A DNA stretch of 64,000 nucleotides. It comes from Planctomycetota bacterium (GTDB lineage Bacteria; Planctomycetota; Phycisphaerae; Phycisphaerales; UBA1924). The position numbers and the translations under genes were made by a program. Under the pieces are notes generated by a model. The model saw only the letters and a program-made list of their open reading frames with translations, made no database searches and was not told the DNA's origin. The stretch covers positions 62,001 through 126,000 of the forward strand of contig JAFLCN010000010.1 of the NCBI GenBank assembly GCA_017303555.1. Direction: 5' to 3'. Shown here one piece after another: positions 16,581-26,137 of this stretch; positions within the stretch are counted from its first letter, which is position 1; every line of letters begins with the position of its first letter.

Positions 16581-18176
16581 TCAGGCGTTCCTCCTGAACA
16601 TGGCGAGCATGCGCTGGGTAACGAGGAAGCCGCCGGCGACGTTGATGGTGGCGATGAGGACCGCGATCGCACCGAGGATTGCGGCGGCGGTGAATGACGA
16701 TCCAGCTTGCGGGCCGGAAAGCTGCAGCATTCCACCGATGAGGATGATGCCGCTGATGGCGTTGGTGACGCTCATCAAAGGAGTGTGCAGCGCGGGCTTG
16801 ACGTTCCAGATGACTTGCCAGCCAACGAAGCAGGCCAGAACGAAAACGGTGAAGTGCGAGAGGAAGGAAGGAGGCGCGATCCAGGCGATGCCGACGCAGA
16901 AAAGCGCGGCGAGGATCATCCAGATCCACATGGTCGAGGCGGATGCGGGTGCTGCGCCGTTGGCGTGCGCGGGTGCTGATTCGATTTTGGTTGTGTTCGC
17001 CGCGACGCCGGGTTCGGGCGGGGCGACAGGTGTTGGAATTGGTAATGGCGGCGGTGGCCAGGTGATTTTGCCGTCGTGCGTGACCATCGCGCCTCGGACG
17101 ACTTGATTGGATTCGTCGATGGTGATCTTGCCATCGACCCAGACTTCTTCGAGCAGTGCTGCGACGGTTGCTCCGTAGAGCTGGCTGGAGAGACTGGCGA
17201 CGCGGCTGGGAAGATCGGTGTAGCCGACAATTGTGACACCCTTGTGGGTGACGACTTCGCCGGGGCGGGTCATGGCACAGTTGCCACCTTGTTCGGCGGC
17301 GAGATCAACGATGACCGAGCCTGGCTTCATGCTCTCGACCATGCCGGCGGTGATGAGCTTGGGCGCGGGCTTGCCGGGGATGAGCGCGGTCGTGATGATG
17401 ACATCGACTTCCATGGCCTGCGCTGCGAAGAGCGCCATCTCGGCCTTGAGGAAGGAGTCGGACATTTCTTTGGCGTATCCGCCCTTGCCTTCGGCTTCTT
17501 CCTGAACGTGGAGCTCGAGGTATTCCGCGCCCATGCTTTTGACTTGGTCGCGGGTTGCGGCGCGAGGGTCGAAAGCGCGGACGATCGCGCCGAGGGCGCG
17601 GGCAGCACCGATTGCCGCGAGGCCGGCGACCCCGGCGCCGATGACGAGGACCTTGGCGGGATCGATTTTTCCCGCGGCGGTCATCTGACCGGTGAAGAAG
17701 CGGGGGAAGTGCTGCGCGGCTTCGATGACGCTGCGGTAGCCGGCGATGTTGGCCATCGCGGAGAGGGCGTCCATCTTCTGGGCTCGGGTGATGCGTGGGA
17801 CGCAGTCCATCGCGAGCGCGGTGACTTTGCGTGCAGCGAGCTTTTCGAGGAGTGGGCGGTTCTGCGCGGGCCAGGCGAAGCTGATGAGGAGCGAGTTCGG
17901 CGAAAGGAGTTCGGTTTCGTCGATCCCGAGGCTGCCGCCGGTTTCGGGCGGGCGAACTTTGAGGATGACGCCGGAGCCGGACCAGAGAGCTTTGACATCT
18001 TCGACGATGGTCGCGCCAGCTTCCTGATAGGCGCTGTCCGTGAGATCGGTGTTGAGGCCGGCACCGGCCTGGACCGCGACTTCGAAGCCGAGCTTGCGAA
18101 GTCGGAGAACCGTCTGCGGCGTGGCGGCGACGCGTTTTTCGCCGGGGTGGATTTCTTTGGGGATGGCGATTCGCAT
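16581..18176 (-). CDS. pntA: NAD(P) transhydrogenase subunit alpha
   Basis: A 531-residue full-length alpha subunit. Domain I binds NAD(H): [20 protein letters not shown] at the start, [20 protein letters not shown] near residue 175, and [14 protein letters not shown] after it. A Pro/Ala-rich linker of about 50 residues follows, then four transmembrane helices. Many non-enteric bacteria split this into two genes; here it is one chain, as in E. coli, with a longer linker. It forms an operon with pntB and is divergent from the nucleoside transporter across a 196-nt gap in which I see no clear promoter. Confidence 0.95.
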   Translation of the reverse strand: MRIAIPKEIHPGEKRVAATPQTVLRLRKLGFEVAVQAGAGLNTDLTDSAYQEAGATIVEDVKALWSGSGVILKVRPPETGGSLGIDETELLSPNSLLISFAWPAQNRPLLEKLAARKVTALAMDCVPRITRAQKMDALSAMANIAGYRSVIEAAQHFPRFFTGQMTAAGKIDPAKVLVIGAGVAGLAAIGAARALGAIVRAFDPRAATRDQVKSMGAEYLELHVQEEAEGKGGYAKEMSDSFLKAEMALFAAQAMEVDVIITTALIPGKPAPKLITAGMVESMKPGSVIVDLAAEQGGNCAMTRPGEVVTHKGVTIVGYTDLPSRVASLSSQLYGATVAALLEEVWVDGKITIDESNQVVRGAMVTHDGKITWPPPPLPIPTPVAPPEPGVAANTTKIESAPAHANGAAPASASTMWIWMILAALFCVGIAWIAPPSFLSHFTVFVLACFVGWQVIWNVKPALHTPLMSVTNAISGIILIGGMLQLSGPQAGSSFTAAAILGAIAVLIATINVAGGFLVTQRMLAMFRRNA

Positions 18177-18372
18177 GAAGTGGGAGTCCTGGGGTCCGGA
18201 GTCCTGAGTCTTTGGATCTCGGTTCAGATTTCGTCCTCGGCCGTTGCGGGCCCGGAGTCTATCGACCGGAGCGGGCGCGGCTGTTGGACGAATGGGGCAA
18301 GAAGTGGTCTACTAGCAGAGGAAATGTCTGAAAGTGGTTTGGCGAGATTCGGGTGGCACGTGGGAGAACGAA

Positions 18373-19698
18373 GTGGATCAATACAGAGGATTGCTCGGCG
18401 TCTGCGTGATGATCCTGCTCGGCTATGCGCTCTCGACGAATCGGTCGCGTGTGCCGTGGCGGCTTGTCATGGTGGGCGTGGTGGTCGAGATTCTGGTGGC
18501 GGGCGCGATCCTTTGGGTGCCGGGGATCAAGAACGCCTTTGAGATTCTCGGGGCGATCGTGAACCGGATCATCCAGATGTCGGATGCGGGGACGGACTTT
18601 GTGTTTGGTTCGGCGCTGCGCGATCCGTCGAAGCCGTGGGGATTCATCTTCGCGGTGAAGGTGCTGCCCATCATCATCTTCTTCTCATCGCTCATGAGCG
18701 TGCTCTATTACATGGGGGTCATGCAGAAGATCGTCGCGGTGCTCGCGTGGTGCCTGCGAAAAACCCTGAGAGTGACCGGAGCGGAAGCGACGTGCATGGC
18801 GGCGAACATGTTCATCGGGCAGACCGAAGCGCCCCTTACGATTCGGCCTCTCATTCCGAAAATGACGCGTGCTCAGCTGATGCTGGTGATGCTGGGTGGG
18901 TTCGCGCACATCGCGGGATCGGTGTTTGGCGCGTACGTGATGATGCTGGGAGGGGAGAGCGATGCGAGCCGGGCGATGTTTGCCAAGCATCTGATCGCGG
19001 CGAGCGTGATGAGCGCGCCCGCAGCGTTTGTGATGGCGCGGATCATCGTGCCCGAAACCGAGACGCCGCCTCCGGAAGACCCGAAGAGCTTGCAGGCAGC
19101 GACGGAAGAGGATCACGCGAATGTGTTCGATGCCGCGGCGAGCGGTGCGACGACGGGCATGAAACTCGCGGCCAACATCGCCGCCATGCTCATCGCGTTT
19201 GTGTCTTTGCTGGCGCTGATCAATCTGGGATTGGGCACGCTCTTTGAGAAGCTGCACATGCTCGATTGGCTGCGAGCCAACGGGATTCCTGATCCGTCGC
19301 TGCAGGCGTTCCTCGGAAAGATCTTCGCCCCGCTGGCATGGACGATGGGAATTTCCTGGAAGGACGCGCCGTTCATCGGATCATTGCTCGGCGAGAAGCT
19401 GATCCTAACCGAGTTTGTCGCGTATCTGCACCTTGCGGACGCGATCCACGCTGTTCCGGGTGTGGCAGAACAGGGCGAGATTGCAGGGAAGATTTCGCCT
19501 CGGTCCGCTCAGATCGCCGCGTACGCGCTCTGCGGATTCGCCAACTTCGCATCGATCGCCATCCAGATCGGCGGGCTCTCGGTGCTCGCTCCCTCGCGTC
19601 GGCGCGAGTTTGCTCAGCTCGCGTTGCGCGCCATGCTGGGCGGCGCGCTCGCGACCCAGATGGTCGCGAGCGTGGCAGGGTTGTTCATCCCGGTCTGA
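18373..19698 (+). CDS. Concentrative nucleoside transporter (CNT/NupC family)
   Basis: About 441 residues from GTG 18373, which follows gggagaacgaa; a longer start at 18334 is possible but has no ribosome-binding site. The protein has many transmembrane segments and the family motif GQTEAPLTIRP, which contributes to nucleoside and cation binding. EFVAYLHLAD and CGFANFASIAIQIGGLSVLAP in the second half are also typical. It imports nucleosides with Na+ or H+. No nucleoside catabolic gene is adjacent. A CACAGAG-type inverted repeat follows the stop. Confidence 0.9.
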   Translation: MDQYRGLLGVCVMILLGYALSTNRSRVPWRLVMVGVVVEILVAGAILWVPGIKNAFEILGAIVNRIIQMSDAGTDFVFGSALRDPSKPWGFIFAVKVLPIIIFFSSLMSVLYYMGVMQKIVAVLAWCLRKTLRVTGAEATCMAANMFIGQTEAPLTIRPLIPKMTRAQLMLVMLGGFAHIAGSVFGAYVMMLGGESDASRAMFAKHLIAASVMSAPAAFVMARIIVPETETPPPEDPKSLQAATEEDHANVFDAAASGATTGMKLAANIAAMLIAFVSLLALINLGLGTLFEKLHMLDWLRANGIPDPSLQAFLGKIFAPLAWTMGISWKDAPFIGSLLGEKLILTEFVAYLHLADAIHAVPGVAEQGEIAGKISPRSAQIAAYALCGFANFASIAIQIGGLSVLAPSRRREFAQLALRAMLGGALATQMVASVAGLFIPV

Positions 19699-19712
19699 AT
19701 AACGCGAAGAGG

Positions 19713-19827
19713 TTCACCACAGAGACACAGAGGCACGGAGAAAGGCAGAGAGAATTTGGTGTGCGTGATTCGCGCATCCAAATTCGCTTTTCTGCTCTTC
19801 TCAGTGCCTCTGTGTCTCTGTGGTGAA
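19713..19827. repeat. CACAGAG-type inverted repeat, copy 4
   Basis: The arms ttcaccacagagacacagag and ctctgtgtctctgtggtgaa are perfect 20-nt reverse complements, extended by imperfect gcacggagaaag / cttctcagtgc. The copy lies in the convergent gap between the nucleoside transporter and the carbonic anhydrase. Like copy 1, it is placed where a bidirectional terminator would be. Confidence 0.85.
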
Positions 19828-19839
19828 CTGTCTTCTGTC

Positions 19840-20604
19840 TTACGGCTTCGGCACGTTGTCGAGCCAGGTCACCGCGCCGGTCTCGATGTCGATCTCGGCG
19901 ATGGCCACTTCAACCGCACCGCTGGCAACCTTCTCGCGGATGAGCGGGCTGGTCGCGTACAGCTCGCGCAGCGTCTGCCGCACGTTCTCCTGCGTCACCG
20001 CTTTCTCGAACTCCGAGGGCGAGAGGTTCGGCTGCGCGGCACGGACGCGCTGCACCGCGGGCTGGATGCTCGCGAGGAACGAATCGATGTTCGGTGTCAC
20101 CGGCTTTCCGGCGATCGCCGCCTGCACCGCGCCGCACTTGTTGTGTCCCATCACAACCAGCAGCGGGGCCTTGAGCGCCGCAAGCGAAAACTCGATGCTC
20201 CCGGTTTCATGCTGCGCCGTGACGTTGCCGGCGACGCGGACGACGAAGATCTCGCCGAAGCCGCGGTCGAAGACGCGTTCAACCGGGACCCGCGAATCGG
20301 CGCATGTGAGCACCGAAACGAAGGGCTTCTGGCCGTCCACCGCAGCGATGCGGATGGTTTCGGGGTCGGTCGCCGGACTTTCGGCGTTTCCGGCCAGGAA
20401 GCGGGCGTTGCCCTCTTTCAGGAGCTCAAGGGCGTGCTTGCCGCCGTTGGGCTCGGAGATGATCTTCTCCGCCAGCGCCGCATCGGGTGCACGGTTGTGC
20501 GTGCAACCCGCCGCGAACAGAACGCCCACGGTCGCAAGGAAGGCAAATCGAGGAAAGCCGGCGGGCGCGAAATGGGACGGTTTGGTCATAAACGGGGACT
20601 CCAT
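19840..20604 (-). CDS. Beta-class carbonic anhydrase, lipoprotein
   Basis: 254 residues from ATG 20604 (or 249 from ATG 20589). The zinc-site motifs are intact: TCADSRVPVE (Cys and the Asp-Arg pair) and MGHNKCGAV (His-x2-Cys). It interconverts CO2 and bicarbonate. An N-terminal hydrophobic stretch ends in FAAGC, a good lipobox, so the enzyme should be anchored outside the cytoplasm, which is unusual for beta-class enzymes but common in planctomycete-like genomes. The frame remains open far upstream, but that part has no coding character. Confidence 0.92.
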   Translation of the reverse strand: MESPFMTKPSHFAPAGFPRFAFLATVGVLFAAGCTHNRAPDAALAEKIISEPNGGKHALELLKEGNARFLAGNAESPATDPETIRIAAVDGQKPFVSVLTCADSRVPVERVFDRGFGEIFVVRVAGNVTAQHETGSIEFSLAALKAPLLVVMGHNKCGAVQAAIAGKPVTPNIDSFLASIQPAVQRVRAAQPNLSPSEFEKAVTQENVRQTLRELYATSPLIREKVASGAVEVAIAEIDIETGAVTWLDNVPKP

Positions 20605-20819
20605 AGAGGTACGTGGCCGGAGCGTACCGGAATGCGGGTGCGTGTGCCGGAGGGCCCGTCCGTTGCCTTGCGGAACGGCCCCAAACCTCTCGGACAGGCG
20701 CAACAAGTGCCCAATAACTTGACACGGGGGCTGAGCCGAGGGAATTGGCGTGTTGTGCGGGTGTGACGACAAAGCGCCGGGCCGCGAGCCGGGCAGCGGA
20801 GGGGGTCGGTAAAACTCCT

Positions 20820-20846
20820 TTGCAACGTCCCAGTTTTCGGTATACT
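20820..20846 (+). promoter_or_regulatory. Candidate promoter of the ECF sigma/kinase pair
   Basis: TTGCAA and TATACT separated by 15 nt, ending 24 nt before the TTG start at 20871. The -10 is a good match; the spacing is short. The rest of the 20605-20870 gap shows no gene. Confidence 0.4.
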
Positions 20847-20870
20847 GACAAGAACGGAAGGACTCCGGGC

Positions 20871-21479
20871 TTGAGCGAAGCACTGCTTGCCACCAAGACG
20901 ACGACGCGTCTGCTGGATGCGTTATTGGAGCCGGCCAACGAGCCGGCGTGGGCACAGATTGATGCGCGATATCGACCGGTGATTGCCGGGCTTGCGCGCC
21001 GCCTCGGGCTGCGAGATTCAGACGCGGACGAAGTGGCTCAGCAGGCGCTGTCCGAGTTTGTACGCGTGTACCGGGCGGGGAGGTACGACCGCAACAAGGG
21101 GCGGCTGAGCTCGTGGATTCTGGGGATCGCCCACCACACCGCGTTGCGGATCGCGCGCACCAACAAGAAGAACCTCCTCCCCGGAGCCACAATTCTCTCG
21201 GATGCGCCCGACGAGCAGGCGCTGCGCAACATCTGGACGGACGAGCGGGATCGCACGATCCTCAGTCGCGCGATCGCCCTCCTTCGGGACGAATCGGATG
21301 TGGACGATCGGACGCTGCAGGCGTTTGAACTTGTCGCGCTGCGCGGGGTTCCCGCGCCGGAAGCCGCCGCCCAATCCGGGATGACCGTCGAGCAGGTGTA
21401 CGTCGCGAAGAGCCGCATGACCAAGAAGCTCCGGGAAGTCGTGCTGCAGTTGACCGAGGCGTTCGAGGAGGACGTGTGA
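20871..21479 (+). CDS. RNA polymerase sigma factor, ECF-like
   Basis: About 202 residues from TTG 20871, chosen because GGAAGGA lies 8 nt upstream; ATG starts further up have no support. Region 2 is ANEPAWAQIDARYRPVIAGL through DADEVAQQALSEFV (the polymerase-binding DxxDxxQ pattern). Region 4 is the C-terminal helix-turn-helix with GVPAPEAAAQSGMTVEQVYVAK. It overlaps the kinase gene by 4 nt, an arrangement typical of planctomycetes, where the kinase probably controls the sigma factor. Its regulon is unknown. Confidence 0.85.
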   Translation: MSEALLATKTTTRLLDALLEPANEPAWAQIDARYRPVIAGLARRLGLRDSDADEVAQQALSEFVRVYRAGRYDRNKGRLSSWILGIAHHTALRIARTNKKNLLPGATILSDAPDEQALRNIWTDERDRTILSRAIALLRDESDVDDRTLQAFELVALRGVPAPEAAAQSGMTVEQVYVAKSRMTKKLREVVLQLTEAFEEDV

Positions 21480-24454
21480 CGCCGTCGTCTTCCAGTTCGG
21501 TTCCCGAGCCCATCTCCGCCGGGCGGGAGAGTGTCGGCCCGCCTGAATCGGAGGTTTCGCCGATCGGGACGTGCCCGACCATGGGCGAGATCGAGATGCT
21601 GGCCAACGGCGAGGCGGCCAGCGCCGAAGTGATGCGCCACGTGGGCACATGTCCGGAGTGCAAAGAGCGCCTCCGGGCCGCGAAGGAAGATGCGAACTTC
21701 CTGACGCGAGTCCGTTCGCTCGCCGAGGACGGCTTGGCGCCGGTCGGCGCGCCCAGGATCCCGGGCTACGGGAGCATGAGCGTCATCAGCTCGGGCTCGC
21801 AGGGCGTGGTGTACAAAGCCGTTCAGGAATCCACCTCGCGCACCGTCGCGATCAAAGTGATGATCGCCGGAGACACCGCCTCCGCCCGCCAGCGGGCCCG
21901 GGGCGAGCGCGAGGCCGAAATCTCCGCCCGTCTGCGCCACCCCAACATCGTCACCGTCTTCGAATCCCGCAAGCTCGGCGACGGTCGCATCGCGGTCATC
22001 ATGGAGTTCATCGACGGCGCGCCGATCGACCGCTGGTACCCAAAGGGGCCGAGCGACGAGGCCCGCCGGCGGAACCTGCTGCGGGTCTTCCTCGAAATCT
22101 GCAACGCGATCCACCACGCCCACCTCAACGGAGTGATCCATCGCGACCTGAAACCGGACAACATCCTCGTCACGCCCGATGCCAGGCCGGTGGTGCTCGA
22201 CTTCGGCATCGCCAAGGCGGGCGGGATCCGCACAACCTTGACGGGCGAGTTTGCGGGAACGCCGGCATACGCGTCGCCCGAGCAGGTCTCCGGCAAATCC
22301 GACATCGTCGACGCGTTGACCGACGTCTACTCGCTGGGCGTTGTGCTCTACCGGCTGCTCTGCGGGCACATGCCGTACAACATCGAGGGTTCGATCTTCG
22401 ACATCGCCAAGACCATCAGCACGGTCGAGCCGGTGCCGATGCGTTTTCACGATATCTCGATCTCGGCCGATCTGGAAGCCATCGTCCGCCGCGCGATGCG
22501 CAAGGACAAGACCCTGCGATACCAGTCCGCCGCGGCGCTTGCACGGGATATCGAGCACTACCTCGAAGGTGCCCCGGTCGATGCTCGCAGCGGCTCGGGC
22601 TGGTACGTCCTCCGCAAGGCGATCTCGCTGAATCGCAAGCGCCTGTACCTCGCCTCGGCGGCGGTTGTTCTGGTCGTGAGCGCCGGGGCGGCGGTCGTGG
22701 TCAGCGCCACGAAGGCGACCACTTCGGCACGCACGGCCGATTATCAGAGAGAGCAGGCCCGCGCAGAAAACGTCCGCGCCCGTGCCGTCGCGGAACTGCT
22801 CCGAGAAGCCCTGCCGAGCACCGATCCGCAGCGCCCGGAAATCGCGGCAGCGATCGGCGCGGGGCTGAGCAGGCTCTACTTCCGGCTCGAGACCGGCGCG
22901 TTCTCCGACAGCCCGGAGATGGACCAGGCGCTCCGCCGGATGTGGGGCGGCGTCTACACCGGGCTGGCCAACGGCAAACCGGTTTCGCAGATCGAGTACG
23001 CCGAAGTCTCGCTCCGCAACGGCCTGATGCGATTGAAGGAGAGGCACGGGAAGGAATCGACGGAGATCGCATCGACGATGCTCGACCTCGCGGGCGTGCT
23101 CTTCGTGCGCGATCGGATGGGTGAGGCCGAGATTTACTGCCGCGGCGCGATGGAGATGCGCGAGAAGCTGCTCGGTACCTCCGCGATCGAAACCGCCGAA
23201 TGCCGCATCCTGCTCGCGAGGATCCACCAGAACCTCGGCAAGCCCGACGACGCAATGCGCGAGGCCTCGATCGCGCAGGCATCGCTCAAAGCGTTTCCCG
23301 AGGAGCAGGTCGATCTGCAGATGGCGACGCTCTCGTCGCTCCAGGCGCAGGTGCTGATGAAGGTCGCAAAGTTCCGCGAAGCCGAGCCGAAGGTGCGGGA
23401 CGCGCTCGTGCGGCGCCTCCGCAGGCTGCCGCCCGAAGATATCGATCTCGCGGCAGCACTCACCGCTTCGTGCGATCTCATCTCGAACGTGCCCGATTGC
23501 GGACTGATGGTGGAACTCCAGAAGGCCTGGGGGACTTCCGATGTGCCATTGGTCGCTGCGATCCGGCGCGACATCCCGCTCCTCGGAACCCCCGATCGCG
23601 GGACGTACTACAAGCCCGTGATCGTGGGACGCACCGAGGCGCTCGGTCGGCTCATCCGCCTCCAGGGGCAGTTGCTGGGCGAAAACGATCCGGCAATCGT
23701 GCGGACGCTCATCGCGCAGCTCCGGTCCGCGGAGAGCGAGAACCGGCTCGATGTCCGCTGGGAGTCGTCGCTCCGGGCGGCGGACATTCTCTCCAAGAAG
23801 TTCGGCCCGAACGACAGTTCCGTCCTTGTCTGCGTCGAGCAGGCCGCCACCAACCTCGCATTTTCCGGCGAAGGCGAGCAGGCCGTGCGTCTGCAGAAGC
23901 GGGCGCTCGAGATCTGGCAGTCAAGGCCGAAGGAGTACCGCGACGGGCTCCTGGCCGCGAACTGCCGCAGGCGGCTCGGCTGGTACATGGTTTCCGGCGC
24001 GATGTACCCCGAAGCGCTCAAGGAACTGGAATCGGCGCAGAAGGAGTTCGAGCCCGAGGTCGGCGGGCGCCACTATCTGGTGGCGCTGACGCGTTCGCAT
24101 CAGAGCATCTGCCAGGCGGAACTGGGATTGCTCAGCGAAGCGGATATCAACTCGCAGTTTGCGATCGAGATTCTGGCGCTCTGGCCCGCGACCCCTCCGG
24201 ACACAGCGGCCCACATCCGCTTCGCACGCGGGCATGTGCTGCACAAGCTGGGCAGGCACGCCGAGGCGCACGCGATGCTGGTCAAGGCGTGGGAGAACGT
24301 GTACCGGCACGACGGAAAGGTCTCGCCGTGGCGGAAGCTCCTGATCGCGGACGTGATCGAAGGATTGGAGGCGGTGGGAGACAAGGCAAACGCCGACGCC
24401 TGGCGCGAGGTAGCTCTCCGCGAGGGCGACGACGCGACGAAGGGCATGCGCTGA
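21476..24454 (+). CDS. Transmembrane Ser/Thr protein kinase with N-terminal HxxxCxxC motif and TPR-like C-terminus
   Basis: 992 residues. Residues 55-62 hold HVGTCPEC, the HxxxCxxC zinc motif of anti-sigma factors. A Hanks-type kinase domain follows: SGSQGVVYKA (glycine loop), VAIKVM (ATP lysine), HRDLKPDN at 222-229, DFG, and GTPAYASPEQ. One transmembrane helix lies near 388-412. The remaining 550 or so residues are helical repeats resembling tetratricopeptide repeats (RVRDALVRRL, AVRLQKRALEIWQS, ALKELESAQKEFE) on the other side of the membrane. The GTG start overlaps the sigma gene (GTGA). Kinase and sigma partner are therefore made together. The signal is unknown. Confidence 0.9.
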   Translation: MTPSSSSSVPEPISAGRESVGPPESEVSPIGTCPTMGEIEMLANGEAASAEVMRHVGTCPECKERLRAAKEDANFLTRVRSLAEDGLAPVGAPRIPGYGSMSVISSGSQGVVYKAVQESTSRTVAIKVMIAGDTASARQRARGEREAEISARLRHPNIVTVFESRKLGDGRIAVIMEFIDGAPIDRWYPKGPSDEARRRNLLRVFLEICNAIHHAHLNGVIHRDLKPDNILVTPDARPVVLDFGIAKAGGIRTTLTGEFAGTPAYASPEQVSGKSDIVDALTDVYSLGVVLYRLLCGHMPYNIEGSIFDIAKTISTVEPVPMRFHDISISADLEAIVRRAMRKDKTLRYQSAAALARDIEHYLEGAPVDARSGSGWYVLRKAISLNRKRLYLASAAVVLVVSAGAAVVVSATKATTSARTADYQREQARAENVRARAVAELLREALPSTDPQRPEIAAAIGAGLSRLYFRLETGAFSDSPEMDQALRRMWGGVYTGLANGKPVSQIEYAEVSLRNGLMRLKERHGKESTEIASTMLDLAGVLFVRDRMGEAEIYCRGAMEMREKLLGTSAIETAECRILLARIHQNLGKPDDAMREASIAQASLKAFPEEQVDLQMATLSSLQAQVLMKVAKFREAEPKVRDALVRRLRRLPPEDIDLAAALTASCDLISNVPDCGLMVELQKAWGTSDVPLVAAIRRDIPLLGTPDRGTYYKPVIVGRTEALGRLIRLQGQLLGENDPAIVRTLIAQLRSAESENRLDVRWESSLRAADILSKKFGPNDSSVLVCVEQAATNLAFSGEGEQAVRLQKRALEIWQSRPKEYRDGLLAANCRRRLGWYMVSGAMYPEALKELESAQKEFEPEVGGRHYLVALTRSHQSICQAELGLLSEADINSQFAIEILALWPATPPDTAAHIRFARGHVLHKLGRHAEAHAMLVKAWENVYRHDGKVSPWRKLLIADVIEGLEAVGDKANADAWREVALREGDDATKGMR

Positions 24455-24500
24455 GCCCCCGCCCGCTCCCCCGGTCCCGCCGATTGTTGTACTCTCCGGC

Positions 24501-25898
24501 ATGAACGCAGGCAGACGCGGGATTGCGCTCCATTGGAAAGTCATCATCGCGCTGGTGCTGGGCGTGGCCGTGGGCGCAATCGTCCACGAGTTCTGGACGG
24601 CGTCGGCCTGGTCGGCGCTCGGAGTTGGCAACCCGGCCGCGTTCCGGACGCACAAGCCCAGCGAGGCGAACCTGGACGCCGGCACCGCGGCGACGCTGCT
24701 GCGCCTGGTCTCGGAGCTGAACGACTTTGTCGGGCGGTTCTTCCTGCAGACGCTCCGGTTCATCGCCGTGCCGATCGTGCTGTTCAGCCTCATCATCGCC
24801 GTGGCCGGTGTGGGCGACCTTCGCAAGCTGGGTCGGATCGGCGTGAAGACGCTGCTGTGCTTCGGGTTCACGCTGATCGTGGCGGTCGCGATCGCCGTTC
24901 TGCTCGGAAAGTTCGTCGCGCCGGGGACCTTCGTCTCCGAGGCGGCGCGGGCCCAGATCCTCGATCAATACTCGGGCGAAGCGGCGCAGCGGGTTCAGAC
25001 CGCGCACCAACTCAAGGACCAGGGAGTCTGGGCGTATCTGCTCGGGATCATCCCGACAAACCCGTTCTCGGCGATCGCCAACGCTCAGATGATGCAGGTG
25101 GTGGCTTCTGCTTTTCTTCTCGGCGTCGGATTGACGCTGATTCCCAAAGAGCGGGCGGCCCCCGTCGTTGCGTTCTGCGAGGGGCTGGCCGAGGCGGTCA
25201 TGGCGCTGGTGCGCTTGATCATGTTCGTCGCGCCGATCGCGGTTTTCTGCCTCATCGCCCAGTTCGTAGCAACGGTCGGGATGGGGGCGCTCAAGAGCGT
25301 GCTGGCGTACTGCCTGTGCGTGGTCGGCGGTCTTGCGATCGTGCTGTTCATCGAGTATCCGGCTTTGATGTACATCTGCACGCCGAAGGGCAACCGGATG
25401 ACGCCGGGCCGGTTTTTCCGCGGGATGGCGCCCGCCGCGACGCTCGCTTTTTCAAGCAGCAGCTCCAGCGCGACGCTGCCGGTGACGATCCAGTGCGCGC
25501 GGGACCGGCTCGGCGTTCCCGCCGACATCGCCAACTTTGTCTGTCCGATCGGGACCACGCTCAACATGGACGGAACGGCCCTGTACCAGGTCATCAGCGT
25601 CCTCTTCCTGGCTCAGCTCTACGGAATCGAGCTGACACTCGCCCAGCACATCACGGTGGGCATCATGGCGGCCGTCGTCGCCGTCGGGACGCCCGGGCTC
25701 CCCGGAGCGAGCGTGATCATGATGGCGATTGTTCTGGAATCCGTCGGCGTGCCGACCGAGGGGATCGCGATCGTGCTGGCGGTCGATCGCGTGCTGGACA
25801 TGAGCCGCACGATCGTGAATGTGTCGGGCGATGCGGTCGCGTGCGTGGTGGTCGCGGGCACGGAAGGAACGCTGGCGAAGGAGACCGTCACGGCGTGA
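24501..25898 (+). CDS. Dicarboxylate/amino acid:cation symporter (DAACS family)
   Basis: A 465-residue GltP/DctA-type transporter. The re-entrant loop serine motif SSSSSSATLPVT, the NMDGTALYQ cation/substrate motif in TM7, and the GTPGLPGASVIMM loop in the second hairpin are all present. VDRVLDMSRTIVNVSGDAVA in TM8 is the substrate-binding helix, and the Asp-Arg arrangement there suits an acidic substrate such as glutamate, aspartate or C4-dicarboxylates. The start codon is preceded by a short GC-rich gap of 46 nt after the kinase gene. Confidence 0.92.
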   Translation: MNAGRRGIALHWKVIIALVLGVAVGAIVHEFWTASAWSALGVGNPAAFRTHKPSEANLDAGTAATLLRLVSELNDFVGRFFLQTLRFIAVPIVLFSLIIAVAGVGDLRKLGRIGVKTLLCFGFTLIVAVAIAVLLGKFVAPGTFVSEAARAQILDQYSGEAAQRVQTAHQLKDQGVWAYLLGIIPTNPFSAIANAQMMQVVASAFLLGVGLTLIPKERAAPVVAFCEGLAEAVMALVRLIMFVAPIAVFCLIAQFVATVGMGALKSVLAYCLCVVGGLAIVLFIEYPALMYICTPKGNRMTPGRFFRGMAPAATLAFSSSSSSATLPVTIQCARDRLGVPADIANFVCPIGTTLNMDGTALYQVISVLFLAQLYGIELTLAQHITVGIMAAVVAVGTPGLPGASVIMMAIVLESVGVPTEGIAIVLAVDRVLDMSRTIVNVSGDAVACVVVAGTEGTLAKETVTA

Positions 25899-26137
25899 CG
25901 CGTGCCTTGTTGGTGTGGTCTGCCGCGCACCAGCAACCCGCCGCCGAATTCGGATGAGAGTGAATCGTCCGGATGTTGATCGAGCGATGCAACCGCCTCC
26001 TCGGTCGGAGCGAACAGCCTGCGACCGGGCGGGGAAAACCGGCTCAACTTGATTCGCGTTTGGCATCGGGCAAAGCGGCACGCGTGCGGTCGTGCGCCGC
26101 ACGGGTTGTCGCGTGGGGCAAATCAGGAGTCGGTGCG

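Noticed and set aside
19840..21192. 450-residue reading of the carbonic anhydrase with a long N-terminus
   Set aside because: The lipoprotein signal starts at 20604; the upstream part overlaps the sigma-factor gene and its promoter and lacks coding character.
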